From assembly GCA_948766235.1 (NCBI GenBank), contig CAQCFX010000009.1, positions 1 through 39,945 on the forward strand: 39,945 nucleotides of DNA. Direction: 5' to 3'. How positions within the stretch are numbered: the stretch's first letter is position 1; every line of letters begins with the position of its first letter. Position numbers and translations under genes: made by a program. Source of the stretch: an uncultured Oscillospiraceae bacterium (GTDB taxonomy: Bacteria > Bacillota > Clostridia > Oscillospirales > Oscillospiraceae). The notes under the pieces were generated by a model. It was given only the letters and a program-made list of their open reading frames with translations. It did not search any database and was not told the origin of the DNA. Positions 7,014 to 13,839 of this stretch are shown one piece after another.

Positions 7014-7610
7014 TCAAAGAAAAAGTAGGGTCTCCAGCTCCTCCGGCGTATACAGCGCGTTCAGCGCCGAGAGCAGGGCCTTGGCACTCATGTGCTCGGG
7101 CAGGTCCAGGTGCTTGAGCAGCTCAGAGCGCCGCTGCGCCGCGTCCGGAGTTCCCGACAGCCCCAGAGCGAACAGGTCCGCCGGGGTCAGGTTTCCCTGG
7201 GGGCAGTTGGGGGCGGAATCGTCCAGCACCGTGGCCCCGGCGCGGAGAATGGCGCGGCGCAGCACCTGGGGGGGCATTCCCTCCACGCCCAGCTTGCCCT
7301 CCCTGCCGGGGGCGCGCTTGCGCCGCTCCTTGCCGTAGACGTCGGGAATATAGGCCTGCTTGAGCTGGCTTTTGGGGATGGCTCCCTTGAGAAAATTGCG
7401 GATGACGAAGCCCGCCCCGTCCGAGTCGGTGAGCACGATAAGCCCCCGCTTTTCCGCCAGCCGCCGCAAAAAGGCCAGCCGCTCCCGGTTGTTGAACACG
7501 CCGAAGCCCGCCGTCTCCAAAATCAGGGTGTCCACCACGCCGGCCAGGGCGGCCTTGTCGTACCGGCCCTCCACCACCACGGCCTCCCGAATGCGCAGCG
7601 GGGCGCTCAT
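7014..7610 (-). CDS. rnmV: Toprim/DUF4093 protein, RNase M5-like
   Basis: 198-aa Toprim-domain protein. Toprim motifs are VVVEGRYDKAAL (catalytic Glu), LIVLTDSDGAGFVIRNFL (the DxD pair) and QAYIP. The C-terminal half matches the DUF4093-type extension with KLGVEGMPPQVLRRAI. This is the architecture of ribonuclease M5, which matures 5S rRNA in low-GC Firmicutes, so an rRNA-processing role is likely but inferred; divergent members are often only called DUF4093 proteins. Its ATG overlaps the holA stop (ATGA). The last codons and stop lie in an A/T-rich hairpin. Third gene of comEC-holA-rnmV. Confidence 0.8.
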   Translation of the reverse strand: MSAPLRIREAVVVEGRYDKAALAGVVDTLILETAGFGVFNNRERLAFLRRLAEKRGLIVLTDSDGAGFVIRNFLKGAIPKSQLKQAYIPDVYGKERRKRAPGREGKLGVEGMPPQVLRRAILRAGATVLDDSAPNCPQGNLTPADLFALGLSGTPDAAQRRSELLKHLDLPEHMSAKALLSALNALYTPEELETLLFL

Positions 7611-8683
7611 CCCGCCACCCGCCGCCGGTCGGCGGAGAACAGCTCTACCAACAGTGCGGTGAGCGCTTCGCCGTCCTGCCCTCTGGGGGCGGACTTCACC
7701 GCGGCGTCCGCCTCGGCGCAGCGGCGCACCGCGTACCGGCACCAGGGCAGGGAAAAGCGCCTGGCGGCGTCCAGCAGGCGCTGGGCCTGCTGCTCCATAA
7801 AGTAGCCGCCGCTCATGTTCCAAAGCTGCATATACTCCGCCTTGCTCTTGCCCGCGTTGAGGTAGAGCCGGGCGGTGTACAGCTGCCGGAAGTACTTGCC
7901 CATCACCGATAAAATCATCACCGGGGACTCCCGGTTGTGGAGCAGGTCAGCCAGCACCGAGGCGGCCTTGTCGAAATCCTGATTGGCCAGGGCGTCGGTC
8001 ATGCGGAACACCACCGCGCTCACCTTGGGGGCGGCCACCGCGTCGATGTCCTCCCGGGTGACCCGTGGGTGGGCGGCGTAGGCGGCGATTTTGCCGATTT
8101 CGGAGGACAGGTCGTGCATCAGGTCTCCGCACAGAAAGATGAGGTAGCCCGCGTCCCGGGTGTCGATGGACTTGCCCGCCTTTTGAAACTGGCGGCAGAT
8201 CCAGCTGGTGAGCTCCCCCTCCTCCTGGCGCTGGAAGTTCACCACCGCCCCGCGCTGCTTCAGCAGGGCGGCCAGCTTGGACCGCCCGTCCGGCTTGTAG
8301 GGCAGCAGGTCGTAGACAAACACCAGGCAGCAGTAGTCCGGCAGGACGTTTAGAAGGTCCAGCAGCTTTTTTCGGGGCCCCTCCCCCAAAGAGAACAGGT
8401 CGAAGTCGGTGACGGTGATGAGGGTGCGCGCGCTCATCATGGGCAGGCAGTCCACCGCCTGCTCAATCCAGTCCACCGAGCAGTCCTTCCCCTGGACGGC
8501 GTGGAGGTTGAAGTCCTCCAGTCCCGGGGGGAGCAGGGCCTGCTTGAGCCGGCCCAGGTAGTACTCCCGCAGAAAGGCCTCCTCCCCGTGAAACAGGTAG
8601 AGGGTTTTGGGCGCGCCATCCTTCAGGGCGAGCTTCAGCTCCCGCATGGCGGTGTTGTCCGTTGGCTTTTTCTTGGGCGGCAT
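7607..8683 (-). CDS. holA: DNA polymerase III subunit delta
   Basis: 358-aa clamp-loader delta subunit, which opens the sliding clamp for loading at primed DNA. The N-terminal AAA+-like region starts with TLYLFHGEEAFLREYYLGRLKQ, the family hallmark. DFNLHAVQGKD and MMSARTLITVTDFDLF follow. The middle domain includes LFLCGDLMHDLSSEIGKIAAYA, and the collar domain carries ALANQDFDKAASVLADLL and GKYFRQLYTARL. As usual for delta, there is no functional Walker A motif. Starts with AAAGGAGG 7 nt upstream, 23 bp after comEC, and overlaps the next gene by 4 bp. comEC-holA linkage is common in Firmicutes. Confidence 0.95.
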   Translation of the reverse strand: MPPKKKPTDNTAMRELKLALKDGAPKTLYLFHGEEAFLREYYLGRLKQALLPPGLEDFNLHAVQGKDCSVDWIEQAVDCLPMMSARTLITVTDFDLFSLGEGPRKKLLDLLNVLPDYCCLVFVYDLLPYKPDGRSKLAALLKQRGAVVNFQRQEEGELTSWICRQFQKAGKSIDTRDAGYLIFLCGDLMHDLSSEIGKIAAYAAHPRVTREDIDAVAAPKVSAVVFRMTDALANQDFDKAASVLADLLHNRESPVMILSVMGKYFRQLYTARLYLNAGKSKAEYMQLWNMSGGYFMEQQAQRLLDAARRFSLPWCRYAVRRCAEADAAVKSAPRGQDGEALTALLVELFSADRRRVAG

Positions 8684-8706
8684 AGCGCTGCCTCCTTTAT
8701 TAGATA

Positions 8707-11070
8707 TCAGAATATTCCCACGGCCCCGTTCCTCACCCGGACGGTGACGCAGCCTTCCTCGTCGGTGCGGTGGACCTGGGTCCCCAGCGCTTGGAAGCGG
8801 TCCAGGGTCTCTTGGGCGGGGTGGCCGTAGGAATTGCCGCGCCCCGCGGAGATGACGGCCAGCTCAGGGGCGGCGGCGCGGAGAAATTCCTCACAGCTGG
8901 AATGCTTGGAGCCGTGGTGGCCCGCCACCAGCAGCTCGATGTCGGGGATGGGGTAGTATTTGACCAGCATTTTCTCCACAAAGGCGTCCGCGTCCCCGGT
9001 GATGAGCACGTCAAAATCCCCATAGGTGCACAGGGCGAACAGCCCGGACTCGTTGGAGGTCCCGCCGCCCAGGGGCGGGAACAGGGTCAGGGCGGCCTGG
9101 CCCAGGGACAGCGTTTTCGTCTCGTCCACCAGCACCACCTGCGCGCCCTCGGCCTGGGCCAGCCGGGTCAGGCGCGCCAAGTCCGCGGGGTCGGTATCGC
9201 CCGCCGGGACGGCCACCTGGTCCACCCTCATGCGGTAAAACAGCTGCTCCACCCCATTGAAGTGGTCGGCGTCAAAGTGGGTGAGCACCAGCAGGTCCAG
9301 CTGGGTGCGGCCTTGGGCGGCGAAGTAGTCCGCCGCCGTGTCCCCGGCGCTGCGCGCCCCGCTGCCGCCGCAGTCCACCAGGGCGGCCTTTCCGCCGGAG
9401 AGCAGCGCAGTGGAGGAACCCTGCCCCACGTCCAGGGCGGCGGCGGTGAGGTCGGCGGCGTCCGCCTCCAGCCGCTCCAGGCCGATGGCGGCGCACAGCA
9501 GCAGGCACAGCGCACACAGGGGGAGCAGGGGCCGCCTGGGTTTTCCCCGGCCCAGCGCCGCCCCGGCCAGGACCAGGTACACCGCCCCCAGCCAGATGAG
9601 ACAGTACCGGCTGCCGGCGCTGAGGGAAGCAAAGGGGAATTTTCCCAGCGCCAGGGCCATCCACCGGGCGTAGTGGGCCGTCAGCCCCGCCGCCGCGCCC
9701 AACAGGGCGGCGGGGGCGGGGAGGAAGACGGCCAGCGTCCCCAAAAGCAGGGCGCACACCATCAGCAGGCTCAGCGCCCACAGGACCAGCACGTTGGACA
9801 GAGGGGAGAGCAGCACAATCTGCCCGAAGTGCAGCGCGATGAGGGGAACGGTGAACAGCATGGCCCCCAGAGAGGCGGACACGGCGGACAGCGCGGTCCG
9901 CCCCGCCTTGTACAGCCAGAGCCGGACCCGCTGTTCTTTGCTGGGGCGCAGAGCTTTGAAGGGGCGGTACAGGCGCTGAAACAGAGGCTGTGAGACCAGC
10001 AGAATGCCCGCCACGGAGGCGAAGGACAGCTGAAGCCCCACGCTGGCGGCGGCAAAGGGATTTTGCAGCAGCAGCACCAGCAGAGCCAGGGCCAGGGCGG
10101 AGGGAGCGTCCTCCTCCCGCTGGGCGATGGGGGCGAGGAGCAGGGCGCTCTGCATGATCACCGCCCGGAAGGCCGAGGGCGTGCCGCCCGCCATGAGCGC
10201 GTAGAACACCAGCAGGGGAACGGCGGCCAGCGCCGCCTTTCTTCTGCGCCCCGTGAGGAACAGCGCCATCTGCACCAGAAAAGAGATGTGCAGCCCGGAC
10301 ACCACCGCGGCGTGCATCAGCCCCGTCCGGCTGAGGGCGGAATAGAGGGTTTCGTCCAGCCCGGTCTTGTCCCCCAGGGTGACGGCGGCGGCCATGGGGG
10401 CGGCGGTCTCGTCAAAGGCGGCGTAAATGCCCCGGCGCAGGGCGTGGGCGCACAGAGTGGGCCAGTACCGGGCGGGGACGCGCCCCGCCGGCGTGATTTC
10501 CGGGGCCTCATTGCAGTAGGCCAGCAGGTATACGCCCCGGGCGGTGTAATAGGTGGTCTCGTCTCCGCGCACGCGGGCGGAGGGGGCCACCCGCGCGGTG
10601 CAGACTACCCGGTCGCCGGGGGCTGCGCCGGCCCAGTCCTGTGTGCCGTACGCCAGCACGTCCGGGGCGAAAAATCCGCCGTCCAGGCGGACGGTTACCG
10701 AATACCCGCCGATGGAGGTGGAGGAGGGGTAAGAGGATATCTCGCCGGACAGCTCCACCTCGTCCCCAATCCACTGCTGCGCCGGGGCGCGGAACAGCAT
10801 AAAGTAGGCCCAGGACCAGGCCAGGGCCAGCGCCGCGCCCAGGCACAGGGCCAGCCCCCGCCGGGAGAGCTGGTACAGCGTGTGCCGGGACAGAGGGCCG
10901 GCTTTCGCCGGGCGGCGCGGAGAAAGAGGGCCGCTGGTCTTTGGCCGGGTGGCCAGCCACACGCCCAGGGCCAGGAGCAGCGGCCCCAGCAGCTGCACGG
11001 GACCCATGTCATAGCACGCCCACAGGCAGGCGGCCCCGAAGCCGCCGGAAAACCAGGCCAGTTTGCGCAT
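8707..11070 (-). CDS. comEC: ComEC/Rec2 DNA uptake channel protein
   Basis: 787-aa polytopic membrane protein that carries single-stranded DNA across the membrane during natural transformation. Domain order is: two N-terminal membrane segments; an OB-like soluble domain (about 95-190, WIGDEVELSGEISSYP); the competence channel domain, with GDKTGLDETLYSALSRTGLMHAAVVSGLHISFLVQ and many hydrophobic helices (about 220-500); and a C-terminal metallo-beta-lactamase domain (about 540-780). The latter keeps HFDADH (about residue 598), DVGQGSSTALL and GHHGSKHSS. Full length, with no disruption. Good ribosome binding site GGAGG before the ATG. ComM lies nearby; no pilin or ComEA genes are in the window, so competence itself is unproven. 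Confidence 0.95.
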   Translation of the reverse strand: MRKLAWFSGGFGAACLWACYDMGPVQLLGPLLLALGVWLATRPKTSGPLSPRRPAKAGPLSRHTLYQLSRRGLALCLGAALALAWSWAYFMLFRAPAQQWIGDEVELSGEISSYPSSTSIGGYSVTVRLDGGFFAPDVLAYGTQDWAGAAPGDRVVCTARVAPSARVRGDETTYYTARGVYLLAYCNEAPEITPAGRVPARYWPTLCAHALRRGIYAAFDETAAPMAAAVTLGDKTGLDETLYSALSRTGLMHAAVVSGLHISFLVQMALFLTGRRRKAALAAVPLLVFYALMAGGTPSAFRAVIMQSALLLAPIAQREEDAPSALALALLVLLLQNPFAAASVGLQLSFASVAGILLVSQPLFQRLYRPFKALRPSKEQRVRLWLYKAGRTALSAVSASLGAMLFTVPLIALHFGQIVLLSPLSNVLVLWALSLLMVCALLLGTLAVFLPAPAALLGAAAGLTAHYARWMALALGKFPFASLSAGSRYCLIWLGAVYLVLAGAALGRGKPRRPLLPLCALCLLLCAAIGLERLEADAADLTAAALDVGQGSSTALLSGGKAALVDCGGSGARSAGDTAADYFAAQGRTQLDLLVLTHFDADHFNGVEQLFYRMRVDQVAVPAGDTDPADLARLTRLAQAEGAQVVLVDETKTLSLGQAALTLFPPLGGGTSNESGLFALCTYGDFDVLITGDADAFVEKMLVKYYPIPDIELLVAGHHGSKHSSCEEFLRAAAPELAVISAGRGNSYGHPAQETLDRFQALGTQVHRTDEEGCVTVRVRNGAVGIF

Positions 11071-11101
11071 GAGACTGCCTCCCCTCCCAATCTTTCTCTA
11101 T

Positions 11102-11130
11102 ATTTTATCCGCTGGCGGCAGACAAGTCAA
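11102..11130 (-). promoter_or_regulatory. comEC operon promoter
   Basis: Minus strand: TTGACT (11130-11125), 17 bp, TAAAAT (11107-11102). A good sigma-A match 30 bp upstream of comEC, divergent from the HAD-gene promoter. Confidence 0.7.
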
Positions 11131-11157
11131 TGCGGCGATGGAAATTTGCGCCGGGGG

Positions 11158-11186
11158 TTGCAAGAGGCGGGCTTGTCTGTTATTCT
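11158..11186 (+). promoter_or_regulatory. Promoter of the HAD hydrolase gene
   Basis: TTGCAA (11158-11163), 17 bp, TATTCT (11181-11186), 23 bp upstream of the GTG start. Plausible vegetative promoter. Confidence 0.6.
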
Positions 11187-11209
11187 GAAAAAGAAAAAAC
11201 GAGGGGGAA

Positions 11210-11848
11210 GTGGAAGAATTGTATATCTTTGACCTGGACGGCACCATTACCGACACCAACGGCCTGTGGGCGCAGGTGGACCGGGAGTTTTTGGCCCGCC
11301 GGGGGCTGGTCCCCGACATGGAGTATCAAAAGGTGGTGGAGCGCTCTATCTACCCCATCGCGGCCCGGTTTACCCGGGATTACTATCACCTGGCCGACAC
11401 TCCAGAGCAGATTATGGCGGAGTGGGACACCCTGGCCGGGCACCACTACCGGGACCTGGCCCCCCTCAAGCCGGGGGCGGAGGAATTTTTGCGCCAGTGC
11501 AGGGCGCAGGGGCGTCCCATGGCCCTGTTCACCGCCTGCCGCCCTGCCCTGTGCCGGATGGCGCTGGAGCGCTTCGGTCTGCTGGAGCTGTTCGACCATA
11601 TCGTATACGCCGAGGAGATTGGCCTGGAAAAGTGGGACCCCCGGTGCTTCGTGGAGCTGAGCCGGCGCATCGGTGCGCGGCCGGAGGAGTGCGTTTTGTT
11701 TGACGACAACCCGGATAACTGTGCCACCGCCGTGAGGGCGGGGATGAGCGCGGTGGGGGTGTACGACGCCTATTACGCGGACCGGCAGGAGGAGCTGAGA
11801 GGGGCGTGCAGCCGGTACGTGCGCTCGCTGGAGGAGCTGCTGGCGTGA
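11210..11848 (+). CDS. HAD-superfamily hydrolase (phosphatase-like)
   Basis: 212-aa HAD phosphohydrolase of the phosphoglycolate-phosphatase / beta-phosphoglucomutase type. Motif I is FDLDGTITDT (nucleophile Asp near residue 8), motif II is the Thr of LFTACR, motif III is the Lys of GLEKWDPRCF, and motif IV is VLFDDNPDNCATAVRAGM. A helical cap lies between motifs I and II (about 18-85). The substrate cannot be told from sequence. GTG start, own promoter at 11158. The stop overlaps a possible small coupled ORF (GTGA). It runs convergent to comM and is separated from it by a strong terminator. Confidence 0.88.
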   Translation: MEELYIFDLDGTITDTNGLWAQVDREFLARRGLVPDMEYQKVVERSIYPIAARFTRDYYHLADTPEQIMAEWDTLAGHHYRDLAPLKPGAEEFLRQCRAQGRPMALFTACRPALCRMALERFGLLELFDHIVYAEEIGLEKWDPRCFVELSRRIGARPEECVLFDDNPDNCATAVRAGMSAVGVYDAYYADRQEELRGACSRYVRSLEELLA

Positions 11849-11973
11849 AAAAGGGGAAGGATTTCAAATTGAAACCGGCTCGCCGGGATGGTAGGATGAA
11901 ACCATCGGGGCGCGCACGGGTGATTTTGGTGGGCTCCACGGCGGTGGTTCAGGCAGTGTTAGCGGACGCATAA
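11845..11973 (+). CDS. Possible 42-aa small protein, coupled to the HAD gene
   Basis: Short reading frame starting at a GTG that overlaps the HAD-gene stop (GTGA), with GGAGG about 10 nt upstream. The product begins MKKGKDFKLKPARRDG, very basic, and ends in a hydrophobic stretch VILVGSTAVVQAVLADA. That pattern would suit a small membrane-binding peptide. The DNA contains short inverted repeats (GATGGT...ACCATC), so it could instead be only a structured trailer. I do not recognise homologues. Translation is a guess from the overlap and the ribosome binding site. Confidence 0.35.
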   Translation: MKKGKDFKLKPARRDGRMKPSGRARVILVGSTAVVQAVLADA

Positions 11974-11982
11974 AGAAATAAT

Positions 11983-12014
11983 CCGTCCCCCGGCGGCCGG
12001 GGGACGGACTTTTT
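11983..12014. terminator. Bidirectional Rho-independent terminator
   Basis: 11-bp perfect stem CCGTCCCCCGG-CGG-CCGGGGGACGG followed by ACTTTTT on the plus strand. The T-tract overlaps the comM stop codon. It ends transcripts from the HAD gene and probably from comM. Confidence 0.9.
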
Positions 12015-13536
12015 ATGCTCTGAGATGCTCTGGGGGCCGATACTGCAATGCCTCAGCAAGGTGGTGCACCGCGATATCCTCCGACCCGTCCAGGTCCGCA
12101 ATCGTGCGGGCCACCCGCAGGATACGGTCGTAGCCACGGGCGGTGAGCCCCAGCCGGTCGTAGGCCCCCCGGATGAGCTGCTGGCAGCTTTCGTCCAGCA
12201 CGCAGTACTCCCGCAGCTCCCGGGGACCCATCTGGGCGTTGCAGGCGGGGCCGTCCGGGCCGTACCGGGCGGTCTGAATGGCCCGGGCGGCGTTCACCCG
12301 CGCCCGGATATCCTCCGAGCGCTCCGCCGGGGCGGATGCCCCGGACAGCTCGTCGTAGTCCAGGGCGGGCACGTCCACGCAGATGTCGATGCGGTCCAGC
12401 ATGGGGCCCGACAGCCGGGACAGGTAGCGCCGCACCGCCTGCTCCGTGCAGGTGCACCGACCAGAGGGGTGGCCGTACCAGCCGCACTTGCAGGGGTTCA
12501 TGGCGCACACCAGCATGAACCGGCTGGGGTAGGTCACCGAGCCGGAGACGCGGGAAATCTGGGCCACTCCGTCCTCCAGGGGCTGGCGCAGCACCTCCAG
12601 CACGTCGGAGTGGAACTCGGGCAGCTCGTCCAGAAACAGCACGCCGTTGTGGGCCAGGGAGATCTCCCCCGGCTTGGGGGAGGAGCCGCCCCCGGTCATC
12701 CCGGCGGCGGAAATGGTGTGATGGGGGGCGCGGAAGGGGCGGCGGCGCACCATGGGGTGCTCCTTGGAGGTCAGGCCCATGACGGAGTAGATTTCCGTGC
12801 AGGACAGGGCCTCCGCCCGGGTCAAGTCGGGGAGGATGGAGGGCAGGCGCTTGGCCATCATAGACTTGCCCGAGCCGGGCGAGCCCGACATGAGCACGTG
12901 ATGGCCCCCCGCGGCGGCCACCTCCAGCGCCCGCTTGGTGTGCTCCTGGCCCTTTACCTCGGCAAAGTCCGGCCCCTGGGCGGGGAATGGATCATCCCGC
13001 CACGCCGGGGCGGGAGAGATGGGCCGCTCCCCGGTGAGATGGTCCGCCAGCTCGGCCACCGTGCGCACGGGGAAGACCTCTAAGCCGTCGGCCAGGGTGG
13101 CCTCGGGGGCGTTGTCGGCGGGGAGAAACAGCCGGGAGATGCCCGCGCGGCGGGCGGCCAGGGCCATGGGCAGCACCCCGGATACCGGCCGCAGCCGCCC
13201 GTCCAGGGACAGCTCGCCCAGAAAGGCCGCGCTTTGCTCGCCCTTCAGGCTGAGCTGGCCGCCGGCGCACAAAATGCCCACTAAAATGGGCAGGTCGTAC
13301 ACCGTGCCCGCCTTGCGCCGGTCGGCGGGGGCCAGGTTTACGGTGATGCGGGAGACGGGAAAATCGAAGCCGCTGGACTTGATGGCCGAGCGCACCCGCT
13401 CCCGGGCCTCCCGCACGGCGGCGTCGGGCAGGCCCACCACGTCAAAGGCGGGCAGGCCGCCGGACAGGGCGCACTCGGCGTCCACCGGGTAGCCGGCCAC
13501 GCCGTACAGGCCCAGGGAGGCCACGTTACACACCAT
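12013..13536 (-). CDS. comM: ComM/YifB family AAA+ ATPase (Mg-chelatase-like)
   Basis: 507-aa hexameric AAA+ helicase-like protein. The family drives branch migration during homologous recombination and natural transformation. The N-terminal ChlI-fold domain reads AFDVVGLPDAAVREARERVRSA and ends in RITVNLAPADRRKAG. Walker A is GSPGSGKSM, Walker B is NGVLFLDELPEF, and the sensor region is SRFMLVCAMNPCKCGWYG. The cysteine-rich segment CKCGWYGHPSGRCTC is a known zinc-like insertion. The C-terminal helical domain is complete. I chose the ATG at 13536 (family start MVCNVASLGL) with AGGAAGG upstream rather than an in-frame start 12 codons earlier. Monocistronic, convergent with the HAD gene. Confidence 0.93.
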   Translation of the reverse strand: MVCNVASLGLYGVAGYPVDAECALSGGLPAFDVVGLPDAAVREARERVRSAIKSSGFDFPVSRITVNLAPADRRKAGTVYDLPILVGILCAGGQLSLKGEQSAAFLGELSLDGRLRPVSGVLPMALAARRAGISRLFLPADNAPEATLADGLEVFPVRTVAELADHLTGERPISPAPAWRDDPFPAQGPDFAEVKGQEHTKRALEVAAAGGHHVLMSGSPGSGKSMMAKRLPSILPDLTRAEALSCTEIYSVMGLTSKEHPMVRRRPFRAPHHTISAAGMTGGGSSPKPGEISLAHNGVLFLDELPEFHSDVLEVLRQPLEDGVAQISRVSGSVTYPSRFMLVCAMNPCKCGWYGHPSGRCTCTEQAVRRYLSRLSGPMLDRIDICVDVPALDYDELSGASAPAERSEDIRARVNAARAIQTARYGPDGPACNAQMGPRELREYCVLDESCQQLIRGAYDRLGLTARGYDRILRVARTIADLDGSEDIAVHHLAEALQYRPPEHLRA

Positions 13537-13575
13537 GGGGAGGCACCTTCCTTCTATAGATAATACATACAAAAC

Positions 13576-13604
13576 AGTTTACCATGCTTTTGGCGGTTCC
13601 GCAA
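13576..13604 (-). promoter_or_regulatory. Possible comM promoter
   Basis: Minus strand: TTGCGG (13604-13599), 17 bp, TAAACT (13581-13576), 40 bp upstream of the chosen comM start. A TATTAT box lies further downstream as an alternative. Confidence 0.45.
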
Positions 13605-13614
13605 GGGATGCAGG

Positions 13615-13654
13615 AAAAAACGCGCCCCCGGCGGCTGTCAGGGCCGGGGGCGCG
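13615..13654 (-). terminator. Terminator-like hairpin facing comM
   Basis: 12-bp stem CGCGCCCCCGGC/GCCGGGGGCGCG followed, in the minus direction, by TTTTTT. No minus-strand gene precedes it. It either shields comM from antisense transcription out of nifJ or ends a short leader or small RNA. Confidence 0.7.
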
Positions 13655-13743
13655 GAGATTTACTGGGCGGGAGGGGACCGGCGCGCCGCTTTCCCGCAGG
13701 AGGGCGGCAGGAAAACTTTAGCGGAAAATCTGTTCATTTGTAA

Positions 13744-13772
13744 TTGCAAAATTGGAGAGAATGTGATAAGCT
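13744..13772 (+). promoter_or_regulatory. Possible nifJ promoter
   Basis: TTGCAA (13744-13749), 17 bp, TAAGCT (13767-13772), 67 bp before the nifJ start. A TTGACA also occurs at 13772 but lacks a good -10 at normal spacing. Uncertain. Confidence 0.35.
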
Positions 13773-13839
13773 TGACAATGCGAAACGGAGCGAAACCATA
13801 TGGAAGCACGTTCTCATATGAAAAGGAGGAAAAACGCCT

